From contig CALLUY010000011.1 in the NCBI GenBank assembly GCA_938010615.1, forward strand, positions 1 through 58,452: 58,452 nt of DNA, read 5' to 3'. Origin of the DNA: an uncultured Pirellulaceae bacterium. Its GTDB lineage: Bacteria > Planctomycetota > Planctomycetia > Pirellulales > Pirellulaceae. The translations under genes were made by a program, and so were the position numbers. Of the stretch, positions 45,263 to 54,819 are shown in pieces (within the stretch, counting starts at the first letter, position 1; each line of letters begins with the position of its first letter). The notes below the pieces were generated by a model. That model saw only the letters and a program-made list of their open reading frames with translations. It was not told the origin of the DNA and did not search any database.

Positions 45263-45632
45263 CGGCGCATTTTCCAACGCCGTGAAGAGTTTCCAGACGG
45301 CAAAAAGCAAGGCCTACATTTTTCGCAGTGGCTACCCGAGGCCTTACGGCCAACGGCTCACTGCCTGCGTCGAATTGAAAAGTGAGCCGAGACGCGTAAG
45401 CGTCCGGGTGTCCTGCCAGAAAACGATGCGTAAGATGGAATTTGCGCATTCGAAAAACTCTTCACGGCGTTGCGCATTTTCCTCCGCGTCACCCTTGGCA
45501 ACTCCGACCCTCCCAAAAGGGAGGGTGCTGTTGGCAGTTCAGCCTCTCTGAGTGAGTTGATGGTCACCAAAAAAACGCTCCGCAACGAAATCGCTGCGGA
45601 GCGTTTTGATTTTCAGATTGTCCAATGCTCAA
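45263..45632. other. Intergenic region with nested inverted repeats
   Basis: Outer arms aacgccgtgaagagttt (45276-45292) and aaactcttcacggcgtt (45455-45471) enclose an inner pair cggctcact/agtgagccg (45354-45362, 45381-45389). The region then carries the terminator of the minus-strand surface protein. No gene is supported. Confidence 0.7.
45572..45607 (-). terminator. Strong hairpin terminator of the CARDB-like gene
   Basis: The arms aaaacgctccgca and tgcggagcgtttt are perfect complements around a 10-base loop, with T-runs on both strands. It lies 26 bases past the stop at 45633. Confidence 0.85.
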
Positions 45633-47489
45633 CTACCGTTGTTGCATCGAAGGTTGCAGTGATTCGCTAACGCGAGCCTGAGCTGGCTCGTAAACGTAAA
45701 CGCTGTTCTCGACGATGATACGTTGCTTGGAACCAACGGTCGCCAGTGAACTACGCACAACGTGTTCGCCCTTCTCGACTCCAATGGCAGAGAACTTGAA
45801 CTTGCGAGTCTTGCCTGGACGCAGATCCGAATCTGCGAACAGGATCGAGTTAGCACTTTCGTCGACGACTCCGTCCTTCGGATTCGCTGGACGCATGCCG
45901 GCTGGAAGTTGAACTTCAATCTCCATGTCGTTAGCAACGAGGCTTCCACGGTTTTCAACTTCGACGACAAACGTTGTTTCGCTGCCGACCTGAACGGGTC
46001 CACCAATGTTCTGCATTTGAATGCTCAAGTTAGCACGAGTTGCGATGATCGTCTTGAGTGTAACTTCCTTCTCGTTTGTTTCATCGCTGGCAACCCGGAT
46101 TCGGCAATTCTTTTCGCCTTCACTCTTGGCGATCGCCTTCAATTGAATCGTCTGCTCAGTTTGTGCTTCGATTCGATCGAACTTCCACGATAGCGTTCGT
46201 TGACGGCCGTCCATTTTCGCCTTGCGACTGATGGTGGTGACTTCAACGCCTTCTGGAATGGCGAACTGAACTTCGACATTGTTGATGTCAACTTCACCCG
46301 GATTATCGACGGTGATCGTGTAGATTCCGTCACGCTCGACAAAATTCATGTCAGGACCAATCGCCGCGACGCGAAGTTCTGGCTGAGTGATTCGCAGACC
46401 TGCCTCGGCTGTTTTCGCTTTGCAGAAATTGCCTTCAGCAGCAAATGCCAATTCCGTTTGACCAGGTTTCAGAGGAACTGTCACGATTCGAGCCTGAGCC
46501 TTTTCGCCCGGACGCAATGTTTCAGGCGACTCAAAGCCAGACTTCTGAACAATTTGAAGGGTGTCCGGAATGTCAGCAATCAGATTGATGTTCTTTGCAA
46601 CACCATCACCAACATTGGTAACGGTGACGATGTGGGTCGCTTTGGATCCGATATTGGTTTGTGGCGGACCCTCGATTGAGACAACCAATTTTGGCTGTCG
46701 CACACCGACTTGAATGCGACTCCGGTTTGAAATCGTCAACGCGGTTCGAATGTCCAGTGACTGCTTTGTCTCGGCAACGACTTCCATCATCAACTGACGG
46801 TTCTCGCCTGGTTTCAAAGAGTCAATTTCAAAAATGCACTGATCGTTGGTGACGGTTCCGTTACGAGCTTCAACTTTTACATTTTCTGGCAGCATCGCAA
46901 CCAGCTTCAAATCGTAAACGGTTGACTTGCCAGGATTGCGAACGTCAATTCGGACTGGCGCGACTTCGTTTACGTTGACAAATTCCGGTGCCGAAATTTG
47001 AGCCGCGACAATCGGAGTACTTTCGTTTCGTTGTAGTGGAGACGACAACATTCCGCCGCCACGAACTGGCTGAGAACTTGCAACTCTTACCGCAGGAGGT
47101 TGAACTTGCTCAACGATGACATCGGGGGCCGGAGGTGCTGATTCCTCAACGTCGATGATCACTGGAGCACTGAATGATGAAACGGAGCTTGACTGAGGAC
47201 CAATTTCGTCAAAAGCAACTTGCGGTGCTTTCGACACCTTGACTGCTGGAGGCACAAACGGAGAGTCGACATTAGCAAGTGGGTTGGTAGCCAACCGTTT
47301 GGTGCGAGAAGAAAAATCCTCGACCTTTTCTTGAACGGCAGTTTCAATGCTCGGACGCAGTTGAATGACGCGTGCTGCTTCTTCCCGTGCCCCATCGATC
47401 AAATGATCCTGAGCATTTGCTGTCGACAGAAGCGTGGCACCAGCCAAGCCAGTGAATAAGAGGCAATTGCAGTACAAATTGCGATACAT
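45633..47489 (-). CDS. Large exported protein with tandem CARDB/DUF11-like domains
   Basis: A 618-residue exported protein: signal peptide (MYRNLYCNCLLFTGLAGATL...ANAQ), then a proline/valine-rich linker, then at least four tandem beta-sandwich repeats, each with the pattern 'V.N.G...A.(N/D)..(V/I)...(L/I)P..(L/V)', for example VTNVGDGVAKNINLIADIPD and VENRGSLVANDMEIEVQLPA. These match CARDB/DUF11-type adhesion domains. The ATG at 47489 follows ggaga. A surface adhesive or structural role is likely. It stands alone with a strong terminator. Confidence 0.8.
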   Translation of the reverse strand: MYRNLYCNCLLFTGLAGATLLSTANAQDHLIDGAREEAARVIQLRPSIETAVQEKVEDFSSRTKRLATNPLANVDSPFVPPAVKVSKAPQVAFDEIGPQSSSVSSFSAPVIIDVEESAPPAPDVIVEQVQPPAVRVASSQPVRGGGMLSSPLQRNESTPIVAAQISAPEFVNVNEVAPVRIDVRNPGKSTVYDLKLVAMLPENVKVEARNGTVTNDQCIFEIDSLKPGENRQLMMEVVAETKQSLDIRTALTISNRSRIQVGVRQPKLVVSIEGPPQTNIGSKATHIVTVTNVGDGVAKNINLIADIPDTLQIVQKSGFESPETLRPGEKAQARIVTVPLKPGQTELAFAAEGNFCKAKTAEAGLRITQPELRVAAIGPDMNFVERDGIYTITVDNPGEVDINNVEVQFAIPEGVEVTTISRKAKMDGRQRTLSWKFDRIEAQTEQTIQLKAIAKSEGEKNCRIRVASDETNEKEVTLKTIIATRANLSIQMQNIGGPVQVGSETTFVVEVENRGSLVANDMEIEVQLPAGMRPANPKDGVVDESANSILFADSDLRPGKTRKFKFSAIGVEKGEHVVRSSLATVGSKQRIIVENSVYVYEPAQARVSESLQPSMQQR

Positions 47490-47682
47490 CGAGTGTCTCC
47501 GGAGGGTATTCGTGGTTGAAGGGGAACAAGTCCATCTCTTCATCGGCCACACAGTCGATACAATCGATTTATTTTCGCAAAATCGTTAGACTGTAGCGAT
47601 TACCTAACCCATCCGGGGCAGTTTGCTAGCGAAACAACATGCTGCCAAGGCGTGCCAACTCAGAAGACAAAAGAAGAATCTC

Positions 47683-49851
47683 ATGCACCATCGAACGATT
47701 ACTGCATTCCTTTCGGTCACACTGTTCCTCTCTGCCATTACTCTCAGCCCGAAAGTTTCCATGTCTCAGGATCAACCGCAACTTTCTTATCCCGAAACGC
47801 AGAAAGTCGATCAGGTTGATGATTACTTTGGGGTCAAAGTCGCCGATCCGTTTCGCTGGCTTGAAGATGACGTCCGGCAATCCGAGCAAGTCGCCAAATG
47901 GGTCGAAGCTCAGAACAAAGTTTCGTTTGGCTACATCGAATCCCTACCGTTTCGCAAAGAGATCGACCAGCGCCTAACGACGTTGTGGGACTACGAGAAA
48001 TACAGTGCTCCTTTTCGACGCGGCGATCGGTACTACTTTCAAAAGAACGACGGCTTACAGAATCAATACGTGCTTTACCGCCAAGATTCGCTGGACGCCG
48101 AACCACAAGTGTTGATCGATCCCAATAAATGGTCCGAAGACGGAACGGTTGCGCTTGGTGGGCTTGCATTTAGTGACGACGGAAAACACGTGGCCTATGG
48201 CGTTCAAGAAAGCGGCTCAGACTGGCGAACTTGGCGAGTCATGGAGATCGAATCGGGGAAAGTACTCGAAGACGAACTGAAGTGGATCAAATTCGGCGGT
48301 GCTTCTTGGAACAAGGACAGCTCAGGTTTCTTTTACAATCGCTACGACGAGCCCAGCAAAGAAGACGAATTCACGTCGTTGAATCTGAATCAAAAAGTTT
48401 ACTTCCACAAACTGGGAACCGATCAGTCCACCGACGAACTGGTCCACGCTGACCCCGACAATCCAGAGTGGGGATTTTCTCCTTCGGTTTCAGAGGACGG
48501 CAACTACTTGGTTCTGACCGTTTGGAAAGGAACCGACGATCGCTATCGTGTCATCTATCGTGACTTGAGCAAACCCGATTCGAAACTGGTTACCCTGATC
48601 GATACGTTCGAAAACGAGTATTCGTTCCTGGGCAATGAGGGTTCCACGTTCTACTTCAAGTCAGACTTTGGTGCGCCGAAGAAGTGCATTCTGACGATCG
48701 ACATCAACGATCCAGCCAAACGCAACGTCATCATTGCTGAAGCCGACGAAGCGATGGAAAGTGCTTCGATGGTTGGCGACAACATCATCATTCAATATCT
48801 GAAGGACGCCAAAACTCAAGTCAAGCTTTTCGACATGTCCGGAAAATTCACTCGGGAAGTTTCTTTCCCGGGCATTGGATCGGCAAACGGTTTCGGTGGC
48901 AGACGCGATCACGACGAAACGTTTTACTCGTTCAGCAGCTTCAATCGTCCGCCGTCAACTTATCGCTACGACCTCAAGACCGGCGAGAGTACTTTATTGC
49001 GAGAAGCCAAAGTTGCGTTCAATCCGGACGACTACGTCGTTAATCAGATTTTCTACAACAGCAAAGACGGAACACGCGTTCCGATGTTCATCGCTCACAA
49101 GAAAGGTCTTGAACTCAACGGCACAAATCCGACGTTGCTATACGCTTACGGCGGATTCAACATTTCACTAACGCCTGGCTTTTCGATCTCACGACTCCAG
49201 TGGATGGAAATGGGTGGCGTGTTCGCGATGCCAAACCTTCGCGGCGGTGGCGAGTACGGCAAAGATTGGCACAAGGCTGGCACCAAGACACAAAAGCAAA
49301 ATGTGTTCGATGATTTCATTGCCGCTGCAGAATATCTCATCGAAAACAAATACACTTCCGCTAAAAATCTTGGTATCCAAGGCGGAAGCAACGGTGGCTT
49401 ACTGGTTGGAGCCTGCCTGACTCAACGGCCCGACCTCTACGGCGCCTGCCTTCCGGCGGTTGGTGTGATGGACATGCTACGCTTTCAGGAATTCACCGCA
49501 GGACGATTCTGGGTGGACGACTACGGCAGTAGCAAAGCGAGTGCTGAAGAATTTCAGGCACTCTACAAGTACTCGCCATTGCACAACGTGACCGACGGTA
49601 CAGCTTACCCGCCGACGATGGTCACGACGGCCGATACCGACGACCGTGTTGTCCCAGGACACAGCTTCAAATTTGCAGCTCGTCTGCAGGAAGCTCAGGC
49701 TGGTGAAAATCCAACGATCATTCGCATCGAAACGTCCGCCGGACACGGATCTGGCAAACCAACTTCGAAAATCATCGAAGAAGTTGCGGATCAATGGGCT
49801 TTTCTGGCGAAACATCTGGGGATGGAGCCATCCTTTCCTGAATCGAAGTAA
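47683..49851 (+). CDS. Exported prolyl oligopeptidase (S9A family)
   Basis: A 722-residue serine peptidase that cuts after proline in short peptides. It has a signal peptide, a seven-bladed propeller over residues about 90-430 and an alpha/beta hydrolase catalytic domain. The nucleophile is Ser569 in QGGSNGGLL; the acid lies in DTDDRVVPGHSFKF and the His in SAGHGSGKP. The family normally starts YPETxKVDxVDDYxGxxVADPxRWLED, and here YPETQKVDQVDDYFGVKV is seen. The ATG at 47683 follows aagaa. The substrate is unknown. Confidence 0.94.
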   Translation: MHHRTITAFLSVTLFLSAITLSPKVSMSQDQPQLSYPETQKVDQVDDYFGVKVADPFRWLEDDVRQSEQVAKWVEAQNKVSFGYIESLPFRKEIDQRLTTLWDYEKYSAPFRRGDRYYFQKNDGLQNQYVLYRQDSLDAEPQVLIDPNKWSEDGTVALGGLAFSDDGKHVAYGVQESGSDWRTWRVMEIESGKVLEDELKWIKFGGASWNKDSSGFFYNRYDEPSKEDEFTSLNLNQKVYFHKLGTDQSTDELVHADPDNPEWGFSPSVSEDGNYLVLTVWKGTDDRYRVIYRDLSKPDSKLVTLIDTFENEYSFLGNEGSTFYFKSDFGAPKKCILTIDINDPAKRNVIIAEADEAMESASMVGDNIIIQYLKDAKTQVKLFDMSGKFTREVSFPGIGSANGFGGRRDHDETFYSFSSFNRPPSTYRYDLKTGESTLLREAKVAFNPDDYVVNQIFYNSKDGTRVPMFIAHKKGLELNGTNPTLLYAYGGFNISLTPGFSISRLQWMEMGGVFAMPNLRGGGEYGKDWHKAGTKTQKQNVFDDFIAAAEYLIENKYTSAKNLGIQGGSNGGLLVGACLTQRPDLYGACLPAVGVMDMLRFQEFTAGRFWVDDYGSSKASAEEFQALYKYSPLHNVTDGTAYPPTMVTTADTDDRVVPGHSFKFAARLQEAQAGENPTIIRIETSAGHGSGKPTSKIIEEVADQWAFLAKHLGMEPSFPESK

Positions 49852-49870
49852 CCTGTCTCCACTTAGTACT

Positions 49871-49938
49871 CGTTTAACGTCTAGGCGTCGGCGTTTCGAC
49901 ACGTCAGAAACGCAGTCGCCTTCGGCTTGCCGTTAAAC
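49871..49938. repeat. Palindromic repeat, family B, copy 2
   Basis: The arms gtttaacg (49872-49879) and cgttaaac (49931-49938) enclose gtctaggcgtcggcgtttcg. It closely matches the reverse complement of 29219-29290. It lies between the oligopeptidase and pheA. Confidence 0.75.
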
Positions 49939-49965
49939 AATCATCTCAACTCCAACACCATTCTC

Positions 49966-51084
49966 ATGACAGACGAAACCAACAAGGACCCGTTAGCGGC
50001 TCTGCGTAAAAACATCGACGACATTGATCGCCAGCTAGTCGATCTGATTAACCAGCGGGCTCATCAGGTCATCGAAGTCGGCAAAATCAAACAGGGTGCC
50101 AGCATTCCGATCTACGCGCCGCATCGCGAAGCGGCCGTCATGAAGAAAGTGGCGACACTCAACGAAGGCGGTGTCTTTCCACAAGAAGCCATCGAAGCGA
50201 TCTATCGCGAGATGATGAGCGGCAGCTTCAAACTCGAACAGCCACTGCGAATTGGCTACCTCGGGCCGATTGGAACTTTCAGCCATCTTGCTGCCACGAA
50301 AAAGTTCGGCGCCTGCGTCGGTTACGAAGATCTTCGCGCGATCGAAGGTGTGTTTGAAGAAGTCGCTCGTGGCCACGTCAACTACGGGCTCGTTCCGATC
50401 GAAAACAGTATCGGTGGCGGCATTAACGAAGCGCTCGACGCGTTCATGCAATACCACGATCGGCTGAACATCTACGGGGAAGTCCGGCTCGGGATCCACT
50501 TCTGCTTGTTGTCCAACGGCAAACCGGAAGACGTCAAGAAAATTTACTCTCGTCCGGAAGCGTTTTCTCAATGCCGCAACTGGTTGGCAACCCAATATCC
50601 GAACGCGGAGAGAATTCCGGCCGAAAGCACCGCAGCGGCGGTGCGTGAGGCAAAAGCCGAACATGAACGTGACCCCAACTGTGGTGCCGCGGCAATCGGA
50701 TCATCGCTGGCGGGTGAAATTTACGGCCTACATTCACTGTTCGAAGCGATCGAAGACCGACAATCCAACGTGACCCGATTTCTGATTCTGTCGCGTGAAG
50801 AAACCGAAATTTCGAAGAAAGACAAGACTTCAATCATGTTCACGACCGACCATCGACCGGGTTCATTGGTTGACGTTCTAAGCGTTTTCAAGCGGAACCA
50901 GATTAATTTGTGTCACATCGAAAAACGCCCAAGTCGCGAAGTCAATTGGGACTACACTTTCTTTATTGAAATTGAAGGGCATCGCAAGGACGCAACCGTC
51001 GCCGGCGTTATCGGCGAGGCAAAGGCTCATTGCACCAACTTGACTGTTCTTGGAAGTTTCCCGACATGCGAAACCGTGCTCTGA
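49966..51084 (+). CDS. pheA: Bifunctional chorismate mutase/prephenate dehydratase
   Basis: It makes phenylpyruvate from chorismate in phenylalanine synthesis. The 372-residue protein has three parts: a chorismate mutase domain (about residues 8-90, ALRKNIDDIDRQLVDLINQR), a prephenate dehydratase domain (residues about 95-275, GYLGPIGTFSHLAATK, PIENSIGGG and the catalytic NVTRFLILS) and a C-terminal ACT regulatory domain with the ESRP-like HIEKRPSR. The ATG at 49966 follows the family B repeat. Normal architecture for the phylum. Confidence 0.95.
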   Translation: MTDETNKDPLAALRKNIDDIDRQLVDLINQRAHQVIEVGKIKQGASIPIYAPHREAAVMKKVATLNEGGVFPQEAIEAIYREMMSGSFKLEQPLRIGYLGPIGTFSHLAATKKFGACVGYEDLRAIEGVFEEVARGHVNYGLVPIENSIGGGINEALDAFMQYHDRLNIYGEVRLGIHFCLLSNGKPEDVKKIYSRPEAFSQCRNWLATQYPNAERIPAESTAAAVREAKAEHERDPNCGAAAIGSSLAGEIYGLHSLFEAIEDRQSNVTRFLILSREETEISKKDKTSIMFTTDHRPGSLVDVLSVFKRNQINLCHIEKRPSREVNWDYTFFIEIEGHRKDATVAGVIGEAKAHCTNLTVLGSFPTCETVL

Positions 51085-51159
51085 ATGTTGAGCTAGTTTC
51101 GACTCGCCACTGATCCCCAAGAAAACAGCAGCACAAGAACCCAAGAACCACTCACAGAC

Positions 51160-52269
51160 ATGAACCTACGAATCACTGTTTTCCTTTTGGCGACGCTTTC
51201 ACTAACCACAAACTGCACTTGGGCTCAAGAGAAAGAAAAGTTTCAACTCGATGGCGATACGGCACGTGTCGTCAATTCTCCGTGGAAGAAAGTTGATGTC
51301 GGAACAGATGCTCACTTTCGCGGGCTGCATGTGGTTGACGACAAAGTCATCTGGGCTTCCGGCAGTAAAGGGACGGTCATCCTTTCAAATGATGGCGGCA
51401 AGACGTGGCGACAACGTAACGTCGCAGGCGCCGAAGAATTGGACTTCCGTGACATTCATGCGGTTGACGATGGCACAGCCGTGATCATCAGTTCCGGCGA
51501 CGTCGCCAGAATTTATCGGACCACCAATGGCGGACGCACTTGGAAGTCCTGCGGCCAAAAAGCTGGCGCGTTTTTCGATTCAATCTCTTTCTGGAACGAA
51601 ACCTACGGCATCGTGATGAGCGATCCGATCGACGGACAAATCTGGCTCGCTCGCACCACAGATGGAGGCAAATCTTGGAAGTCTCTGAAGAAAGATCGAC
51701 TTCCGTTCGCCGAACCCGGAGAGGCAGGATTCGCGGCCAGCGGTACCAACATGTGTGTCGTTGGCAAAGACACCTGCTTGATTGGACTTGGTGGAGCTGA
51801 AGAAAATCAGACTCGGAACAATTCGCGAATTTTGATTTCGAACGACCGTGGCAAATCTTGGAGTTTTGGCGGACCTGTTCCAATTCAGCGATCTCCCTCA
51901 AGCGGCATTTTCTCGATCTGGTTTGCTGACGAACTTGAAGGCGTTGCGATTGGCGGCGACTATTTGAACGCCGACGACACCAGCAGCAACTATGCCGTGA
52001 CCCGTGACGGCGGCAAGACCTGGACGACTCCTTCGCCGCGAGTCCCACCAAGCGGCTTTCGCAGCTGCGTCGCGTCTTGGAAGAATGGCCGCGAAGTCAA
52101 ACTCGTCGCCGTCGGAACCAACGGCACCGACATGTCGACCGACCTGGGCAACAAATGGGTTCGCGTCTCGAAAAAGGGATTCAATTCGGTCAGCTTTTCG
52201 AGCACCGGACGTTCAGGATGGGCCGTTGGACAGAACGGATCCGTGGCTCGATGGGTGCTGGCGAAGTAG
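51160..52269 (+). CDS. Exported YCF48/BNR-repeat protein
   Basis: A 369-residue exported beta-propeller protein resembling YCF48-like (photosystem II assembly factor-like) proteins. The signal peptide MNLRITVFLLATLSLTTNCT ends at about residue 22 (TWAQ). Asp-box motifs recur: LSNDGGKTWRQR, RTTNGGRTWKS, RTTDGGKSWKS, ISNDRGKSWSF and VTRDGGKTWTT. The family name derives from chloroplasts, but in non-phototrophs the function is unknown, possibly glycan binding. It stands alone, 75 bases after pheA. Confidence 0.85.
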   Translation: MNLRITVFLLATLSLTTNCTWAQEKEKFQLDGDTARVVNSPWKKVDVGTDAHFRGLHVVDDKVIWASGSKGTVILSNDGGKTWRQRNVAGAEELDFRDIHAVDDGTAVIISSGDVARIYRTTNGGRTWKSCGQKAGAFFDSISFWNETYGIVMSDPIDGQIWLARTTDGGKSWKSLKKDRLPFAEPGEAGFAASGTNMCVVGKDTCLIGLGGAEENQTRNNSRILISNDRGKSWSFGGPVPIQRSPSSGIFSIWFADELEGVAIGGDYLNADDTSSNYAVTRDGGKTWTTPSPRVPPSGFRSCVASWKNGREVKLVAVGTNGTDMSTDLGNKWVRVSKKGFNSVSFSSTGRSGWAVGQNGSVARWVLAK

Positions 52270-52417
52270 CTTTCAGAAGCAATTTGCTGGCATAATGGCG
52301 TTTCAAGAAAATTTCGGCGATTCCCGAGGGGGATTCGCTCGCCGAGGGCGACTATCAATGCGTACAACGTGTTGAACCTTCGCTTGACCCAACAAAATGT
52401 GACTTCACAATCGCGTC

Positions 52418-52996
52418 ATGGAATCCGCATCACGTCCACAACCGATCGACTGGCAGAAAGCCATTGCGACTCATCGCAACTGGTTACGGAAAGTGCTGCA
52501 AAGTCGAATCGGTGATCGACACTCGATCGACGACGTGATGCAGGAAGTTGCCCTTGCGGTGGTCCAACAGTCGGGCAGCGGTTCGGCCGCTGCGGTTCCC
52601 AGCGAACCCGAAAAGGTGGCTCCTTTTTTGTACGGCGTGGCAGTCCGGAAAGCAGCGAACTTTCATCGCAATGCAAACCGGAAGTCGCACGCCAAACCAG
52701 AGCTTGGTGAAACGCTCGAAGCTGAAATACTGACGCGTGAACCACAGCCGCTGGATTGGCTGCTTAAGAAAGAACAAAACCAGTCCTTGGAATCGGCGAT
52801 CGATTCACTGGACGACGATAGCCGCGAAATTTTGATGTTGAAGTACACCGAAAACTGGAGCTACAAGCAGCTGGCTCAACACATCGGCATCACCGAAAAA
52901 GCTGTCGAACGACGGCTCGCCAGAGCCCGAAAGAAAATGCGAACGTCCTTACAAAGTTTGAATATCGATTCAAAGGATCATCCTCATGCGCAATGA
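52418..52996 (+). CDS. ECF-type RNA polymerase sigma factor
   Basis: A 192-residue sigma-70 family protein. Region 2 contains LQSRIGDRHSIDDVMQEVALAV and FLYGVAVRKAANF; region 4 contains LDDDSREILMLKYTENWSYK and IGITEKAVERRLARARKKM. The next gene overlaps it by 11 bases and encodes the probable anti-sigma factor, so the usual sigma/anti-sigma pair is present. The target promoters are unknown; autoregulation of the cluster downstream is likely. Confidence 0.9.
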   Translation: MESASRPQPIDWQKAIATHRNWLRKVLQSRIGDRHSIDDVMQEVALAVVQQSGSGSAAAVPSEPEKVAPFLYGVAVRKAANFHRNANRKSHAKPELGETLEAEILTREPQPLDWLLKKEQNQSLESAIDSLDDDSREILMLKYTENWSYKQLAQHIGITEKAVERRLARARKKMRTSLQSLNIDSKDHPHAQ

Positions 52997-53711
52997 ACCG
53001 TCACCGGATCCCGCCGGTCTAGAAAAGCTGATCGACGGCGAAATGTCCGCAGCTGAAGTGCGTGATCTATTCGAAACCGCTGAACAACATCCATCGCAAT
53101 GGCGCACGATCGCTTGTGCATTTGCCGAAGACACCCTTTTTCGGCGACAGTTCGAATCGTTAGCTGACGACGTCGCGCAACAGAAGGCCAAACCGGCGAA
53201 GGCCAAACCGGCTGCTTCAACCACGAACAAAACAACCTCCCAACCGATGCCACTGGTTCGGCAATTGGCGATCGCCGCAAGCGTCGCCGTCGCCGGATTG
53301 GTCGGCTTCATGGTTGGTAGCGACGGGCCAATGACAGCGCCAGTCCATCCAATTGAAACAAACATCGTCGCCAACAACGACGCGAACGCTCCAACAGTAA
53401 CGCCCGTCGATTTACAGCCAGAATATCGCATGGAACTGCTGACGCCTGACGGCGAAGCGATGAATGAAGTCGACTTGTATCGCTACGACGATCTGCATCG
53501 GCTTGTCGAAAATCGCAACGGAGGGTCAAACGATCGCGTCATGCTATCTGACGTGTTGCCTGCTTCGGGGTTCACTCAAGAGGTCCGTCAACGATTGAAT
53601 CAGTCGGGCTACGACGTAAACGAATCAACGAATTTTATTTCTGGTCGTCTGCAAGACGGACGCCAGTTTGTTGTGCCTGTGAGAAGCATTCGCTTCGACC
53701 AAGGACATTGA
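52986..53711 (+). CDS. Membrane-anchored anti-sigma factor
   Basis: A 241-residue protein whose N terminus (LEKLIDGEMSAAEVRDLFETAEQHP) is the typical sigma-binding segment of planctomycete anti-sigma factors. One transmembrane helix (about residues 91-112, LAIAASVAVAGLVGFMVGSD) follows an Ala/Lys/Pro-rich linker, then a periplasmic domain. The start ATG overlaps the sigma gene by 11 bases. It would hold the sigma factor at the membrane until a signal releases it. The sensing signal is unknown. Confidence 0.8.
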   Translation: MRNEPSPDPAGLEKLIDGEMSAAEVRDLFETAEQHPSQWRTIACAFAEDTLFRRQFESLADDVAQQKAKPAKAKPAASTTNKTTSQPMPLVRQLAIAASVAVAGLVGFMVGSDGPMTAPVHPIETNIVANNDANAPTVTPVDLQPEYRMELLTPDGEAMNEVDLYRYDDLHRLVENRNGGSNDRVMLSDVLPASGFTQEVRQRLNQSGYDVNESTNFISGRLQDGRQFVVPVRSIRFDQGH

Positions 53712-53781
53712 AACCATCGCCCTCCCAAACCATCATCTTCCCTTGGGAGGGAGATATAAAAATCGCTTCGAGGAGAATCAA

Positions 53782-54741
53782 ATGAATCGCATTTCAATCA
53801 TTCCACTTTTCTTGATCGCCCTGTTGAGTGTTCCTGCGGTTGGCCAAGACATCATTTTGCTCAATCAGGACGGTGAAGAAGTCGGCGTTGCGAAAGATGT
53901 CGATGAAAAGAAAGTTCCAGTCGCCGACGATTCCAAGCCCAAACCCCAAGCCGACAAAGGCGGGGCCAAACTTGAGAACGGAGTCATCACCGTGACCAAT
54001 GCTGACGGCACGACGCAACAGTTCAACATGTCTGACGCCAGAAGTATCACCATCACTCGCTCCTCCAAGTCGGTCGTTGGCGAAGATGGACAACAAAAAA
54101 CAGTGAAGACCGGAAAAGCAATTTTGATCGGGCCCGATGGCGTCCGTCGAGAGATCGACCTCGGCAGCGGTGGAATCAGCGGAGGTTCAGCTACCCAAAC
54201 AACCGCGCCCAAGACCTTTATGATTGGCGTCTCATGCACGCCAGTATCACCAGTCCTACGGTCGCAACTGCAACTCGAAGACGGCTTTGGCCTGGTCATC
54301 ACGCGCGTGCTTCGCGGCGGTGCCGCCGAGACTGGCGGATTCCAAAACAACGACATCGTCATGTTTGCCGACCAGAAACCAGTTGGTGACCGCAAGACGC
54401 TGTCGAAAATCGTCAACGAAGCTGGCACTAATGGAAACAAAATTACTTTCACGCTGCTACGCGGAGGCGAAGAGATTTCTGCAACCGTGACGCCGACCGA
54501 ACGCGAAGGCGTGAATCAGATGATGGGCGAACTGGGCTCGGGGCTCGACGGATTCGATTTGGACTTCCCCGGTTTTGGTCCAGGAATGGATTTCGAATTC
54601 AGACAACTCGGTCCCGGCATCATCATCGGTCGCGGAGGCAAAGGCGAGGCCGAAGCCTTTGCTGGCGACTTCCAAGATCAAATACGGCGCATCCGGGATG
54701 AAATGGAAGAAATGCGGCAACGCATGCGTGACCGAGAATGA
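53782..54741 (+). CDS. Exported PDZ-domain protein of the sigma cluster
   Basis: A 319-residue protein with a signal peptide (MNRISIIPLFLIALLSVPAVGQ), a charged linker (residues about 35-80), and a PDZ domain (about residues 150-240) seen as LEDGFGLVITRVLRGGAAETGG, that is LEDGFGLVITRVLRGG followed by AAETGGFQNNDIVM. The end is Glu/Arg-rich (EEMRQRMRDRE) and predicted helical. No protease domain is present. The ATG at 53782 has AGGAG. It follows the sigma/anti-sigma pair and may act as an envelope-stress partner. Confidence 0.8.
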   Translation: MNRISIIPLFLIALLSVPAVGQDIILLNQDGEEVGVAKDVDEKKVPVADDSKPKPQADKGGAKLENGVITVTNADGTTQQFNMSDARSITITRSSKSVVGEDGQQKTVKTGKAILIGPDGVRREIDLGSGGISGGSATQTTAPKTFMIGVSCTPVSPVLRSQLQLEDGFGLVITRVLRGGAAETGGFQNNDIVMFADQKPVGDRKTLSKIVNEAGTNGNKITFTLLRGGEEISATVTPTEREGVNQMMGELGSGLDGFDLDFPGFGPGMDFEFRQLGPGIIIGRGGKGEAEAFAGDFQDQIRRIRDEMEEMRQRMRDRE

Positions 54742-54819
54742 ATATTGCTTTACTGACGATAACGTTTTCTCTGAAGAGAAAATGATTCACATATCAACGA
54801 CCAACGTTGGAGACCAACT

